A DNA stretch of 61,193 nucleotides from an uncultured Erysipelotrichaceae bacterium (GTDB lineage: Bacteria; Bacillota_I; Bacilli_A; Erysipelotrichales; Erysipelotrichaceae): positions 1 through 61,193 of the forward strand of contig CAMCRE010000008.1 of the NCBI GenBank assembly GCA_945877255.1, in the 5' to 3' direction. The notes under the pieces were generated by a model. It saw only the letters and a program-made list of their open reading frames with translations. It was not told the origin of the DNA and ran no database searches. The position numbers and the translations under genes were made by a program. Within the stretch, counting starts at the first letter, position 1; each line of letters begins with the position of its first letter. Below, piece by piece: positions 53,014 through 61,193 of the stretch.

Positions 53014-53370
53014 TTATTTTAAATTCGCTTTTGCTAATTCACAAATAGCTGCAAATGCAGCAGCGTCATGAATCGCTAATTCAGATAATGATTTTCTGTT
53101 GATTACTACGTTCGCTAATTTTAATCCGTGAATTAATTTAGAGTAACTTAAATCATGTACTCTTGCACCAGCATTAATACGCGCAATCCACAATTTGCGC
53201 ATTTCGCGTTTTAATTGTTTTCTGTCTCTGTAAGCGTATCTTAATGAACGCATTACTTGTTCATTTGCTGTACGATATAATATGTGTTTTGATCCAAAAT
53301 AACCTTTAGCTAATTTTAATACTCTTTTTCTACGGTTACGTGTTACGATTCCACCTTTTACTCTTGCCAT
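53014..53370 (-). CDS. rplT: Ribosomal protein L20
   Basis: 118-aa 23S rRNA-binding assembly protein: [48 protein letters not shown] and [10 protein letters not shown]. In Firmicutes L20 represses its own operon by binding the leader of infC; such a leader is seen at 54141-54272. Confidence 0.98.
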   Translation of the reverse strand: MARVKGGIVTRNRRKRVLKLAKGYFGSKHILYRTANEQVMRSLRYAYRDRKQLKREMRKLWIARINAGARVHDLSYSKLIHGLKLANVVINRKSLSELAIHDAAAFAAICELAKANLK

Positions 53371-53387
53371 TTTCTGTTTCCTCCTTC

Positions 53388-53582
53388 TTATTTAACTAAC
53401 ATCAATTTAATACGTTTGTAGTCACTTGGTGAAATTAATGAAGCTTTACGTAAATGACGTTTTTGTTTTGTTGTTTTTCTTGGTGCTAAGTGTGATGTAT
53501 AAGCACGTCCTCTTTTTAATTTACCAGAACCTGTTTTTTTAACACGTTTTGCTAAACCTCTGTGTGATTTCATTTTTGGCAT
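53388..53582 (-). CDS. rpmI: Ribosomal protein L35
   Basis: 64-aa basic protein: [39 protein letters not shown]. Usual length and place between infC and rplT. Confidence 0.97.
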   Translation of the reverse strand: MPKMKSHRGLAKRVKKTGSGKLKRGRAYTSHLAPRKTTKQKRHLRKASLISPSDYKRIKLMLVK

Positions 53583-53595
53583 GTTATTTTCCTCC

Positions 53596-54135
53596 CTATT
53601 TTGATTTTTTTTGTGTCAAAATTGCTGACATTGTATTACCTTCTAATACTGGTTTTTTTTCAACGACTGCGATGTCACTAATTTCTTCAATAAAACTATC
53701 CATGATTTTTTTTCCTACTTCTAAACGTGTAATTAGTCGTCCTCTAAATCGCATATCAATTTTAACTTTTAATCCGTCATCAATCCATTTTCGGGCATGA
53801 CGCATTTTTGTTTCAAAATCATGTTTATCAATTACTGGTGATAATCTTAATGGTTTAATCTCAGTAACATGTTGTTTTTTCTTTGATTCTTTAATTTTCT
53901 TTTGTTGTTCAAAACGGTGTTTACCATAGTTTAATACTTTACAAACTGGTGGTTTTGCCATTGGTGCAACACATAGTAAATCTAATTCTTGATCGTATGC
54001 GATATCTAACGCTTCACGACGTGTTTTAATACCTAATTGCGTTCCGTCTTGATCAATTACTAGCACTTCCTTAAATGTGATTTTTTCGTTCACTAAATCA
54101 TCATTTACATTATTAGGAATTACTTTTTTATTTAT
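53596..54135 (-). CDS. infC: Translation initiation factor IF-3, probable AUA start
   Basis: Prevents subunit joining and checks the start codon. N domain ([25 protein letters not shown]), linker and C domain ([25 protein letters not shown]). About 179 aa. No ATG, GTG or TTG stands at a proper distance from the SD: GAGAGG is followed 8 nt later by ATA (54135-54133). A TTG further up at 54174 would add a leader that contains the L20-leader terminator stem and the SD itself. IF3 is known to start at a rare codon (AUU in E. coli) for autoregulation, so AUA is the best reading. Confidence 0.9.
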   Translation of the reverse strand: MNKKVIPNNVNDDLVNEKITFKEVLVIDQDGTQLGIKTRREALDIAYDQELDLLCVAPMAKPPVCKVLNYGKHRFEQQKKIKESKKKQHVTEIKPLRLSPVIDKHDFETKMRHARKWIDDGLKVKIDMRFRGRLITRLEVGKKIMDSFIEEISDIAVVEKKPVLEGNTMSAILTQKKSK

Positions 54136-54140
54136 AACTA

Positions 54141-54272
54141 ACACCTCTCTTTCTAATAAGAAAAGCGAGTACAATGCACCCGCTTAAAAATTAATGATAT
54201 TAATTTTGCAGCATAGACCTATGAATTGATTCATCAGGTGAGAAGGCGCTTCTACTTTCTACTAACTTTTCT
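54141..54272 (-). promoter_or_regulatory. L20 leader of the infC-rpmI-rplT operon
   Basis: A leader of about 130 nt between the promoter and infC. It holds the conserved L20-leader segments TCACCTGATGAATC and ATAGGTCTATGCTGC, and ends in an imperfect terminator-like stem AGCGGGTG.../...ACTCGCT followed by TTTTCTTATT, directly above the infC SD. L20 binding would favour termination. Assigned from remembered leader consensus. Confidence 0.75.
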
Positions 54273-54278
54273 ATAAAT

Positions 54279-54307
54279 AGTCTATCATTTTATTTTTTTT
54301 TTGTCAA
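54279..54307 (-). promoter_or_regulatory. Promoter of the infC operon
   Basis: Minus -35 TTGACA (54302-54307), 17-nt spacer, extended -10 TGA-TAGACT (54279-54284). Confidence 0.68.
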
Positions 54308-54394
54308 TTTTAATACTTTTTCATTTTAATTTGGATTTAACTGTAAAAACATGCCCCCCTTTTCTACTGCACATATTTGTAATGTTGTGTTTGG

Positions 54395-54480
54395 ATAATA
54401 TTATGAAAAAGACGACAGTTTAAACTATCGTCTTTTATAAACTTATTAGTCTACTTTCTTTTTAAAGAATAGTAATGTTA
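54395..54480. repeat. Direct repeat copy 1 (gene end plus terminator)
   Basis: About 85 bp that match 56432-56517 with only a few differences. It contains the terminator and the codons of the shared end LLFFKKKVD, showing tandem duplication of the gene 3' ends. Confidence 0.85.
54408..54435 (-). terminator. Terminator of the 587-aa GH20 gene
   Basis: 12-bp stem AAAGACGACAGT/ACTATCGTCTTT with one mismatch, followed on minus by TTTTC. Nearly identical in sequence to the terminator at 56445-56472. Confidence 0.8.
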
Positions 54481-56209
54481 CGGCTGATAGTAGCATCATC
54501 ACAGTGTAAATTGTTGCATTTACATCTGAAGTATCCACGTTTTCTACTGTTTTTGGTGTTTCAACTTTTGTAATTTGTCCTGTTTCTGTACTTGGTTGTG
54601 CTTCTGGTTTAACTTCAGTACTTGGTTGTGTTGTTTGTTTGTCTTCAGTTTTATACACAATTCCATATGTTGAGAAGTGCGTTGTTTTAAACACTACATG
54701 TGTGTCTGTTAGTGTAAATGGTATTTCTTCTACTTGTAATGCATCATTAACGTACACTACTTTTTCTACTTGTTTAGCTACATCTCTTACTAAATTTACC
54801 GTATAATCACCTGTGCCGATATCTACTTTTTGTTTTGTTGCGGCATCTTTAAATGAAATATCATATAATGCTACATCTTTACCTTCAAATGCTGTAATTT
54901 GTGGTGTTGTTATTTTTTCAACGCTTAATTCTAATTCACTATTAAATATTACATTTTCTACTGTATTCATTTCTTGAGTATATGTTTTAGCAATAGGTTT
55001 ATCTACGAATATTGCTTCATTTTGATTTTTAAATGTTGTTACTAAACTATCTAAAATATTATAGTTGTATGCACTACTTGGCTCATCTGACCAATACGCC
55101 AACATCGAACCAATGATAGGCACATTTGTAGTATCTCCAGCTACTTTATCAAATTTCACATTACTCATATTTATCATAGCATTACCTGCTGTATACCAGA
55201 AACTTCCTAATGCAAAATACCATGCGTCATTCGTATTTAAAATTTTAAAGCCTTTGTCTACTAATGTTCTAGCACTTGCTGGTTCATAGCGTGCAAAACC
55301 TGGTGTCCAATATGAAATAATAATATCTGTATCAAAGTGTGTTGTTGGTTCAACTCCGTTATAATAAAATCCATCATTAAAAGCCATTGGTTTAAATCCA
55401 GCTGTTTTAACGATTGTTGATAATTCATTTACGTATGATACAAATGCGTCATATTGACCTAATTGTTGCATTGCTTTGAACCCAGAAGGTCCTTGATTAA
55501 TATGAAACGTCACGTCTTGTCCGTATTCATCAGCACCAAAATTAAATATTTCGATTCCTAAGTGTTTTTTAGTTTTAAAATAATCTACATATTTTTGAAA
55601 TAATGCTTTTGTGATTTTTAATGCTTTTTGATTTAATAAACTTACTGTTGTTTTAGATTTGTTGCCGTTGTATTCAAACTCTGCTTCACTAACACCTAAT
55701 TGTTTAATTGCTGTTACAAGTGCATCCATATGTCCTGGTGAGTTAAATCCTGGAATGATACGAATATTTTGTTCGGCTGCGTAATTTAATATTTCGTCCA
55801 TGTCTTCTTGTGTTAAATAAAGATCATGCGTACTCTTAATTTGTTTTCTTGTGGAATATTGTTTGTTTCCTTCTAAAATCGCATTTTTAACTGTGTCGTG
55901 GTCAAAACGTTCACCATCTACTTCTATAGATAAATCATTTAATAAAAATCTAAATCCGTCATTCCCAAATAATAAATGAAAATCCGTATACTTTAATTCT
56001 GCTATTCTTGTAATAATTTTTTTAATTCGAGCTTTTGAAAAGTATTTTCTACCTGCATCTACTGAAAACACACGCATTTTGTCTTCGTTTAATGTCGATG
56101 TTGTAGTTCCATTCGCTACCACTTCATTTGCTTTAGCAACATATACATTACTAAATATAGACAATGCTAATAAAAAAGCTACAAAAAACTTTGATATTTT
56201 TTTAAACAT
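54446..56209 (-). CDS. Surface GH20 beta-N-acetylhexosaminidase, single catalytic domain
   Basis: A 587-aa secreted enzyme removing terminal GlcNAc/GalNAc or lacto-N-biose from glycans. Signal peptide 1-28. GH20 barrel 45-410: GFNSPGHMDAL, the catalytic pair D227-E228 in FNFGADEYG, SYW and the late YWSDEPS. C-terminal beta domain (about 425-525, VALYDISF, GTGDYTV, FKTTHFSTYGIVY), Thr/Pro/Glu-rich stalk, NVDTSD (557-562), a helix and KKKVD, but no LPXTG. Paralog of the upstream gene's second GH20 domain. Likely trims host mucin or N-glycans. Confidence 0.9.
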   Translation of the reverse strand: MFKKISKFFVAFLLALSIFSNVYVAKANEVVANGTTTSTLNEDKMRVFSVDAGRKYFSKARIKKIITRIAELKYTDFHLLFGNDGFRFLLNDLSIEVDGERFDHDTVKNAILEGNKQYSTRKQIKSTHDLYLTQEDMDEILNYAAEQNIRIIPGFNSPGHMDALVTAIKQLGVSEAEFEYNGNKSKTTVSLLNQKALKITKALFQKYVDYFKTKKHLGIEIFNFGADEYGQDVTFHINQGPSGFKAMQQLGQYDAFVSYVNELSTIVKTAGFKPMAFNDGFYYNGVEPTTHFDTDIIISYWTPGFARYEPASARTLVDKGFKILNTNDAWYFALGSFWYTAGNAMINMSNVKFDKVAGDTTNVPIIGSMLAYWSDEPSSAYNYNILDSLVTTFKNQNEAIFVDKPIAKTYTQEMNTVENVIFNSELELSVEKITTPQITAFEGKDVALYDISFKDAATKQKVDIGTGDYTVNLVRDVAKQVEKVVYVNDALQVEEIPFTLTDTHVVFKTTHFSTYGIVYKTEDKQTTQPSTEVKPEAQPSTETGQITKVETPKTVENVDTSDVNATIYTVMMLLSAVTLLFFKKKVD

Positions 56210-56364
56210 ATTTTCCTCCTTGTTGAAATATCGTACTACTTAAAATGTTTGAAAATTTGTACCGATTTTATACATTTCTTGCTTCACTGATATTACGATT
56301 AACTATCTTCCGGACGTAATTCAGACTATTGCTGTCTTAGTATAATATTTTTATCACATTTTAT
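56210..56364 (-). other. Long 5' leader of the 587-aa GH20 gene
   Basis: About 155 nt between the predicted start site and the ATG, without ORF. Small hairpins can be drawn (for example GACAGCAATAGTC) but no known riboswitch is recognised. Confidence 0.4.
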
Positions 56365-56370
56365 GACTTA

Positions 56371-56399
56371 ATTATACTTCTTTTATGAATAAAAAGCAA
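56371..56399 (-). promoter_or_regulatory. Promoter of the 587-aa GH20 gene
   Basis: Minus -35 TTGCTT (56394-56399), 17-nt spacer, consensus -10 TATAAT (56371-56376). It lies just below the terminator of the upstream GH20 gene. Confidence 0.62.
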
Positions 56400-56431
56400 T
56401 ACCAAATCGACGATTTTAAATGAAATTTTGG

Positions 56432-56517
56432 ATAATATTATGAAAAAGACTACAGTTTAAACTGTCGTCTTTTATAAACTTATTAGTCTACTTTCTTTTT
56501 AAAGAATAGTAATGTTA
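56432..56517. repeat. Direct repeat copy 2 (gene end plus terminator)
   Basis: Partner of 54395-54480; see that entry. Confidence 0.85.
56445..56472 (-). terminator. Terminator of the 1483-aa GH20 gene
   Basis: Stem AAAGACTACAGT/ACTGTCGTCTTT with loop TTAA, one mismatch, followed by TTTTC on minus. Confidence 0.8.
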
Positions 56518-59500
56518 CCGCTGACAACAATACCATCACAATATACATTACATTATTACTATCAGAAGTTTTAACGTTTTCTACTGTATTCGTTTTTGCA
56601 GTATTTTGTGTTTCAACTTTTGTAATTTGTCCTGTTTCTGTACTTGGTTGTGATTCTGGTTTAACCTCAGTACTTGCTGGTTGTGTTGTTTGTTTGTCTT
56701 CAGTTTTATACACAATTCCATAGATTGAGAAGTGCGTTGTTTTAAACACTACATGTGTATCTGTTAATGTAAATGATGGTATTTCTTCAACTTGTAATTT
56801 ATCATTTAAGTGTACCACTTTTTCTACTTGTTTAGCTACATCTCTTGCTAATCTTACAGTATAATCACCTGTTCCAATGTTTACAGATTGGTTTGTTGCA
56901 GTTACGAATGAAATATCATATAATGCTACATCTTTACCTTCAAATGCTTTAATTTGTGTAGCATCAACTGCTTCAACTTTTAATGTTAATTCGTCCGCAA
57001 ACACTACGTTTTCTACTGAATTTTCATTATTAGTAATTGTTTTTGCAGGAGTAACTTTTTCTACGCCGTCTAACTCACTTGCTGCTTTCACTAATTCAGC
57101 TAATACTTCTGCAACATCTTCTTTACTTGGGTTAGTACGTTTAGCGATAAATTTAGCTGCACCTAATGCTGAAATATATGCTTCACGTTTTTCTTCAGTT
57201 GCATTAATAAATTTAACATCTTGACGAACTGTTGGATCTTTAGCAATTTCTGCTTCTAATGCTGATTTATCTGTAACTTCATCATACACAAACACAATTA
57301 CTTGTTCTTCTTCTGTTACACTTCCTTCTGCTGATAATCCTGTTTTAATGCGTGGATTATAGTATGTTGTACCATCTACTACTAATGTTGGTTCTGCTAC
57401 CGCATTAAATTTATCTCCAACTTGTAATCCTTCTGCTTTTAATTCAGTTTCTTTTAATAAATCACCATTTACTTTTTCATAACGTACTTTAACTGATTTA
57501 CCTACTTTAGGTTGGTATTTGAATACAACTACTTGTTCTTGTTCTGATACTCTTCCTGTTAATGCCGCTGAATCAGTTAAATCTGGTGCGCCTTCTGGTG
57601 TTTTAACTAATGCGTATACTTTACCGTTGTTATCAGTAATTTCTTCTACTGCATTTACAGAATATGGTGTACCGATGTGTGTGCCTTCTGCTTTAACTAC
57701 ATGTTCACGTCTTAATCCTTCGCTTGAAGTAGCATCAATATATCTTACTTTAACAGCTTTTCCTAATTTAGGTAAGTAATGAATAATTACTGTTTGTTCT
57801 TGCTCAGTTACTAATCCTGTTAATGCTGTTTCACTTCCTAGTTCAACAACACCTTCTGTATTACGTTTAACAACGTATTTGTATTGGTTATTGTCTGTTA
57901 TTTCTTCTTCAACATTTACGTTGTATGTTGTTCCAACAGGCATTCCTTCGTTAGAAGCATTGTACATTGGTTGTAAATCTTCCTGTGTTTCTGAATTTAC
58001 TAAACGCACTTTAACGGCAGCACCCGGTACTGTTGAGTATACAAATGTTACAACTTGTTCTTGATCACTTACCATACCAGACTCAGAAGCTCCTTCACGT
58101 TTAACACGTGGGTTGCGATATAATATGTTATTATGTCTGATTTCTATTTTGCTGTCAGCAACATATCTTGTACCTGCTTGTACACCATCTTGATGTAATA
58201 CTATTTCAGTATCAATCTCTTGATCTTGTTCATTAACGAAGCGAACTTTAACTGATTTACCTACTTTCACTTTGTAATATAATTTAATTCTTTGTTCAGC
58301 ATCAGTAACTTTACCAGCTAACGGTGCACTTCCTTCAGCTAAAACAGGTTCGTTAGTGCCTTCAGTTTTCACTAATTCAAATTGCAATCCTTGATTATTG
58401 CTAATTACTTGTTCTGGTGTGTGACCATAACGTAATCCAACTCCAGTTCCTTCAGCTTTCAATACTGTTGCATCTTTTACTGTATCTGTTGAACCTTGTA
58501 ATAGATAATCAATATACACAGCTTTTCCAGGTACAACTGGTTTATCTACGAATACTGTTTGATTTTGGTTTTTGAATGTTTGTAGCAAGTCATTTAGATG
58601 TCTGTGTTGGAAACGTCTTGATGGCTCATCAGCCCAAATAGCCAGCATTGATCCGATTGTTGGAACGTTTGTATTATCACCTACTACGCGGTCAAATTTG
58701 TGATTTTCTTGTCCCATATGACGTTTAGCATTTGCTAAGCTATACCAACCACTATATTCTCTACCAAGAACATAGTACCAAGCATCATTTGTGTTTAAAA
58801 TTTTGAAACCTTTATCATGTAATGATCTTGCACTTGCTGGTGCATATCTTTCAAATCCTGATGTCCAGTATGAAATAATTATTTCTGGATCAAAATTAAC
58901 AGATGGCGTTTGATTATCATAGTAGAATCCATCATTAAATGCCATCGGTTTAAAGCCTGCAGTTTTAACGATTGTCGCTAATTCATTTACATATGTTGCA
59001 AACGCATCATATTGCCCTAATTGTTGCATTGCTTTAAATCCAGAAGGTCCTTTGTTCACATGATATGTAATATCTTGTCCGTATTCATCAGCACCAAAGT
59101 TAAATATTTCAATTCCTAAGTCTTTTTTAGTTTTGAAATAATTTACATATTTTTGGAATAATGCTTTTGTAAAGTTTAATGCTGTTGCATTTGTTAAACT
59201 TACTGTAGTTCTTGACTGTCTACCACCATACGCAAACTTAGCGTTATCAATACCTAAACGTGATATTGCTGTTACTAACGCATCCATGTGTCCTGGTGAG
59301 TTGAATCCTGGAATAACTCGGATATTTTGTCCACTAGCATGTACTAAAATTTCATCCATTTCTTCTTGTGTTAAATAACGATTTTGATCTGATGGAATAC
59401 TTTTACGGTTAGAATATTCATTATTACCTGCTTCTATCGCATTTTTCACTTGAACGTGACTATATTGTTGCCCATCAACTTCTACAGATAGATCATCTAA

Positions 59501-60934
59501 TAAGAATCTAAATCCATCATTACCGAATAGTAAGTGAAGATCTGTATATTTTAATTCTGCTAATTTAGTAATTATTTGCTTAATGTCATCTTTACTGAAA
59601 TACTTACGACCCGCATCTAATGAGAATACACGCATTTTTTCTTCTTGCACTGTTTGTGGTGCTGATGTTCCGCTTCCACCTTCACTTGATGGTGTTGCTT
59701 CTGCAAATTGTGGCATTCTAATTTCTGGACGACCACTACCAAATTCTGCAACGTTTTCATCTGCAAATTTATTAACTAATGCTTGTAATTTATTAAATTC
59801 ATAAGTTTTACCCGGTTGGTCTGCCCAAATCGCAACCATTGAACCAATAGTGTCTACATTTGAATGATTAGACTTACGAGATATCTCAGCAAATTTAGCA
59901 GTACCTACTCGTTCCATTGCTTTATCATAGTAGTATGGGTTATTTCCTGCATCACTTGCATTATTTAAACCAATAACATAATACCATTTATCATTTGTGT
60001 TTAAAATTTCAAAACCTTTGCGTCTTAAGAATGATGCACTTGCAACATCATATCCAGAATATCCACCAATCCAGTATGAAATTAAAATATCTGTATCAAA
60101 TGGTGTTTGTGGTGCATATGTTGTTCCATAAAAACCGTGGTCGCCATAGTAGTAAATACCATCATTAAATACCATTGGTCGCATACGCTCTGCTTTAATT
60201 ATTTGTGCCATTGTGTTTACGTATCCCACAAATCCATCATTTGTATTATATTTTCTTGCACGGTGTAAGCCAGTAAATCCTCCAGCAGACCCTAAATCCA
60301 TTGCATACTCATCTGCCCCAAAGTTAAATACTTTAGACCCTTTAGATGCAAAATATTTTACGTATTTTTTAGTTAATTCTTGAGTGAATTTAACAGCTTC
60401 TTGACTTTCAAAAGTTAATGTTGTTTTTGAATTACGGTAACGAACATTAGACATTCCTAACTGTTCCATTGCTGTTAATATTGCATCCATATGACCTGGT
60501 GAATTTAATCCGGGGATAATTTCAATATTTTTAGTTCGTGCGAACTCGAATATTTCATCCATTTCAGTTTCTGTTAATTCTCTATTATTTTCAGTATCTT
60601 CTACATTTTTATGTCTGAAATACTCCACATTACCTTGATGAATCGCATCTTTTACACGTTGACTGTCATAAGATTGTCCTTCTACACTTAACGACATATC
60701 ATTTAATAAAAATCTTAATCCGTCATTACCTACTAATAAATGTAAGTGTGTATATTGTTTTTCACTCATTGCTGAGATAATTTCTTTAAGTTGATCTTTT
60801 GAGAAATATTTTCTACCTGCATCTATCGAAACAGCTCTTACTTTTGCTGTGTTCGCTTTAGTAATATGAATACCAGTAAATACAGATAACGCTAATAAAA
60901 TCGCTACAAATAATTTTGATATTTTCTTATACAT
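56483..60934 (-). CDS. Large surface protein with two GH20 hexosaminidase domains and MucBP-like repeats
   Basis: A 1483-aa secreted enzyme. Signal peptide 1-28; GH20-1 at 32-395 (D208-E209 in FNFGADEYA); Ser/Gly linker; GH20-2 at 433-798 (D616-E617 in FNFGADEYG). Five MucBP-like repeats of about 80 residues follow at 803-1220 (starts such as KSVKVRF, AAVKVRL, KAVKVRY; ends such as EQEQVVVFKY). Then a FIVAR-like helical unit (1222-1295), the beta domain shared with the 587-aa paralog (1305-1410), a stalk, NVKTSD (1453-1458), a helix and KKKVD. Two active sites suggest paired specificities as in pneumococcal StrH. No LPXTG. Confidence 0.9.
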   Translation of the reverse strand: MYKKISKLFVAILLALSVFTGIHITKANTAKVRAVSIDAGRKYFSKDQLKEIISAMSEKQYTHLHLLVGNDGLRFLLNDMSLSVEGQSYDSQRVKDAIHQGNVEYFRHKNVEDTENNRELTETEMDEIFEFARTKNIEIIPGLNSPGHMDAILTAMEQLGMSNVRYRNSKTTLTFESQEAVKFTQELTKKYVKYFASKGSKVFNFGADEYAMDLGSAGGFTGLHRARKYNTNDGFVGYVNTMAQIIKAERMRPMVFNDGIYYYGDHGFYGTTYAPQTPFDTDILISYWIGGYSGYDVASASFLRRKGFEILNTNDKWYYVIGLNNASDAGNNPYYYDKAMERVGTAKFAEISRKSNHSNVDTIGSMVAIWADQPGKTYEFNKLQALVNKFADENVAEFGSGRPEIRMPQFAEATPSSEGGSGTSAPQTVQEEKMRVFSLDAGRKYFSKDDIKQIITKLAELKYTDLHLLFGNDGFRFLLDDLSVEVDGQQYSHVQVKNAIEAGNNEYSNRKSIPSDQNRYLTQEEMDEILVHASGQNIRVIPGFNSPGHMDALVTAISRLGIDNAKFAYGGRQSRTTVSLTNATALNFTKALFQKYVNYFKTKKDLGIEIFNFGADEYGQDITYHVNKGPSGFKAMQQLGQYDAFATYVNELATIVKTAGFKPMAFNDGFYYDNQTPSVNFDPEIIISYWTSGFERYAPASARSLHDKGFKILNTNDAWYYVLGREYSGWYSLANAKRHMGQENHKFDRVVGDNTNVPTIGSMLAIWADEPSRRFQHRHLNDLLQTFKNQNQTVFVDKPVVPGKAVYIDYLLQGSTDTVKDATVLKAEGTGVGLRYGHTPEQVISNNQGLQFELVKTEGTNEPVLAEGSAPLAGKVTDAEQRIKLYYKVKVGKSVKVRFVNEQDQEIDTEIVLHQDGVQAGTRYVADSKIEIRHNNILYRNPRVKREGASESGMVSDQEQVVTFVYSTVPGAAVKVRLVNSETQEDLQPMYNASNEGMPVGTTYNVNVEEEITDNNQYKYVVKRNTEGVVELGSETALTGLVTEQEQTVIIHYLPKLGKAVKVRYIDATSSEGLRREHVVKAEGTHIGTPYSVNAVEEITDNNGKVYALVKTPEGAPDLTDSAALTGRVSEQEQVVVFKYQPKVGKSVKVRYEKVNGDLLKETELKAEGLQVGDKFNAVAEPTLVVDGTTYYNPRIKTGLSAEGSVTEEEQVIVFVYDEVTDKSALEAEIAKDPTVRQDVKFINATEEKREAYISALGAAKFIAKRTNPSKEDVAEVLAELVKAASELDGVEKVTPAKTITNNENSVENVVFADELTLKVEAVDATQIKAFEGKDVALYDISFVTATNQSVNIGTGDYTVRLARDVAKQVEKVVHLNDKLQVEEIPSFTLTDTHVVFKTTHFSIYGIVYKTEDKQTTQPASTEVKPESQPSTETGQITKVETQNTAKTNTVENVKTSDSNNVMYIVMVLLSAVTLLFFKKKVD

Positions 60935-61020
60935 ATTTTTCCTCCTTCTTTAAAACATCAAAGTCCTCAAAAATTTTAAAAAATAGTACCTCCCTTCATT
61001 TAATCTCAATCATCACACTC

Positions 61021-61049
61021 ATTATAAACCGTTTTACTTGAAAAGTCAA
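61021..61049 (-). promoter_or_regulatory. Promoter of the 1483-aa GH20 gene
   Basis: Minus -35 TTGACT (61044-61049), 17-nt spacer, consensus -10 TATAAT (61021-61026). Leader about 80 nt, SD GGAGG before the ATG. Confidence 0.75.
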
Positions 61050-61059
61050 CGGGTTTTTC

Positions 61060-61093
61060 AAAAAAAAAAAAAAAAATGCAAATAATTTGCATT
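61060..61093 (-). terminator. Terminator with a 17-nt T run
   Basis: Stem AATGCAAAT/ATTTGCATT (61075-61093) followed on minus by about 16-17 T. Ends the gene that enters from the right edge. Confidence 0.85.
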
Positions 61094-61137
61094 AAAAAAT
61101 TGATTTTTGTGTTAAAATACTATTTTTTTGTTATTTT

Positions 61138-61193
61138 CTACAACTCTAAAATCTTTTTAGCGATTGCATGCGCATCAATACCGTATTTCGCAA
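61138..61193 (-). CDS. 3' end of a gene cut by the window edge, possibly transketolase
   Basis: The last 17 codons of a frame entering from the right: AKYGIDAHAIAKKILEL then TAG. The form (K-Y-G-I/F then a helix ending K-x-L-E-L) is like the end of transketolases, but the stretch is too short to be sure. The strong terminator at 61060 supports a real gene end here. Confidence 0.45.
   Translation of the reverse strand, partial: AKYGIDAHAIAKKILEL

Noticed and set aside
54136-54174. TTG at 54174 as the infC start
   Set aside because: It lies within the leader, above the terminator-like stem and the SD; the added residues (MYSLFLLERE) are the translation of the SD region.

Overview
The window is AT-rich Bacillota (low-GC Gram-positive) chromosome using the standard code: TGA is a real stop, for example in the chromate transporter subunit ending at 11863. 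Evidence for this lineage includes an L20-leader infC-rpmI-rplT operon, MurT/GatD, a Gram-positive sortase/pilus locus, RodZ-MreCD, a KtrA/B-type K+ system and spaced strong SD sequences. Some details (V-x-T-[S/N]-D type wall-sorting signals, adhesin-like Ig repeats, single-chain L-serine dehydratase) recall Erysipelotrichia more than Lactobacillales, but that placement is inference. Almost every gene lies on the minus strand; only plsY-yczE, rpmB, two tRNAs and a gene remnant are on plus.

Layout: 1-1120, tRNA cluster (fMet truncated at the edge, Ser-UGA, Ile-CAU, Met, Pro, Arg, Leu-CAA on minus, Ser-GGA on plus). 1122-4563, serine dehydratase and DNA polymerase III delta, divergent from plsY and a YczE-like membrane protein. 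4560-9932, a tightly overlapped run: dCMP deaminase, degenerate rhomboid, pseudouridine synthase, lipoprotein signal peptidase, an RdgB-TrmL fusion and an alarmone-synthetase-like protein. 10058-20600, ribF-truB, split chromate transporter, pgi with an S1 protein, an ABC exporter, K+ uptake and the MurT-GatD peptidoglycan amidotransferase. 20601-21122, AT-rich gap with a 14-bp tandem repeat and a winged-helix gene remnant.

21123-30590 is a complete sortase-dependent pilus operon: small coiled-coil protein, dedicated type I signal peptidase, 1676-aa tip-type adhesin (LPETG), major pilin (LPSTG), pilin sortase, minor/base pilin (LPQTG), second sortase. 30733-36627 holds recA, pgsA, rodZ, mreD, mreC, radC, glmM. 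36765-41609 is a spermidine/putrescine importer with its XRE-cupin regulator; its ATPase carries two adhesin-like repeats inside the C-terminal domain. 41742-51712 holds RluC, tRNA-Leu, a probable D-Asp cross-bridge pair (racemase plus ATP-grasp ligase), a thioester-domain-like surface protein with a lipoprotein, glycerate kinase, type I pullulanase and MutY. 51973-54307 has rpmB, an unknown secreted protein and the infC-rpmI-rplT operon, whose infC appears to start at AUA. 54446-60934 has two tandem paralogous surface GH20 hexosaminidases, the larger with two catalytic domains.

Together the surface genes suggest a host-associated bacterium that adheres by a pilus and trims host glycans with anchored hexosaminidases. 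The most unusual points are the RdgB-TrmL fusion at an A8 tract, the Ig-like insertion in cytoplasmic PotA, the shared non-LPXTG sorting signal, the thioester domain with its glutamine replaced by lysine, the catalytically dead rhomboid, and the AUA start of infC. Assignments rest on motif reading only; no database search was run.
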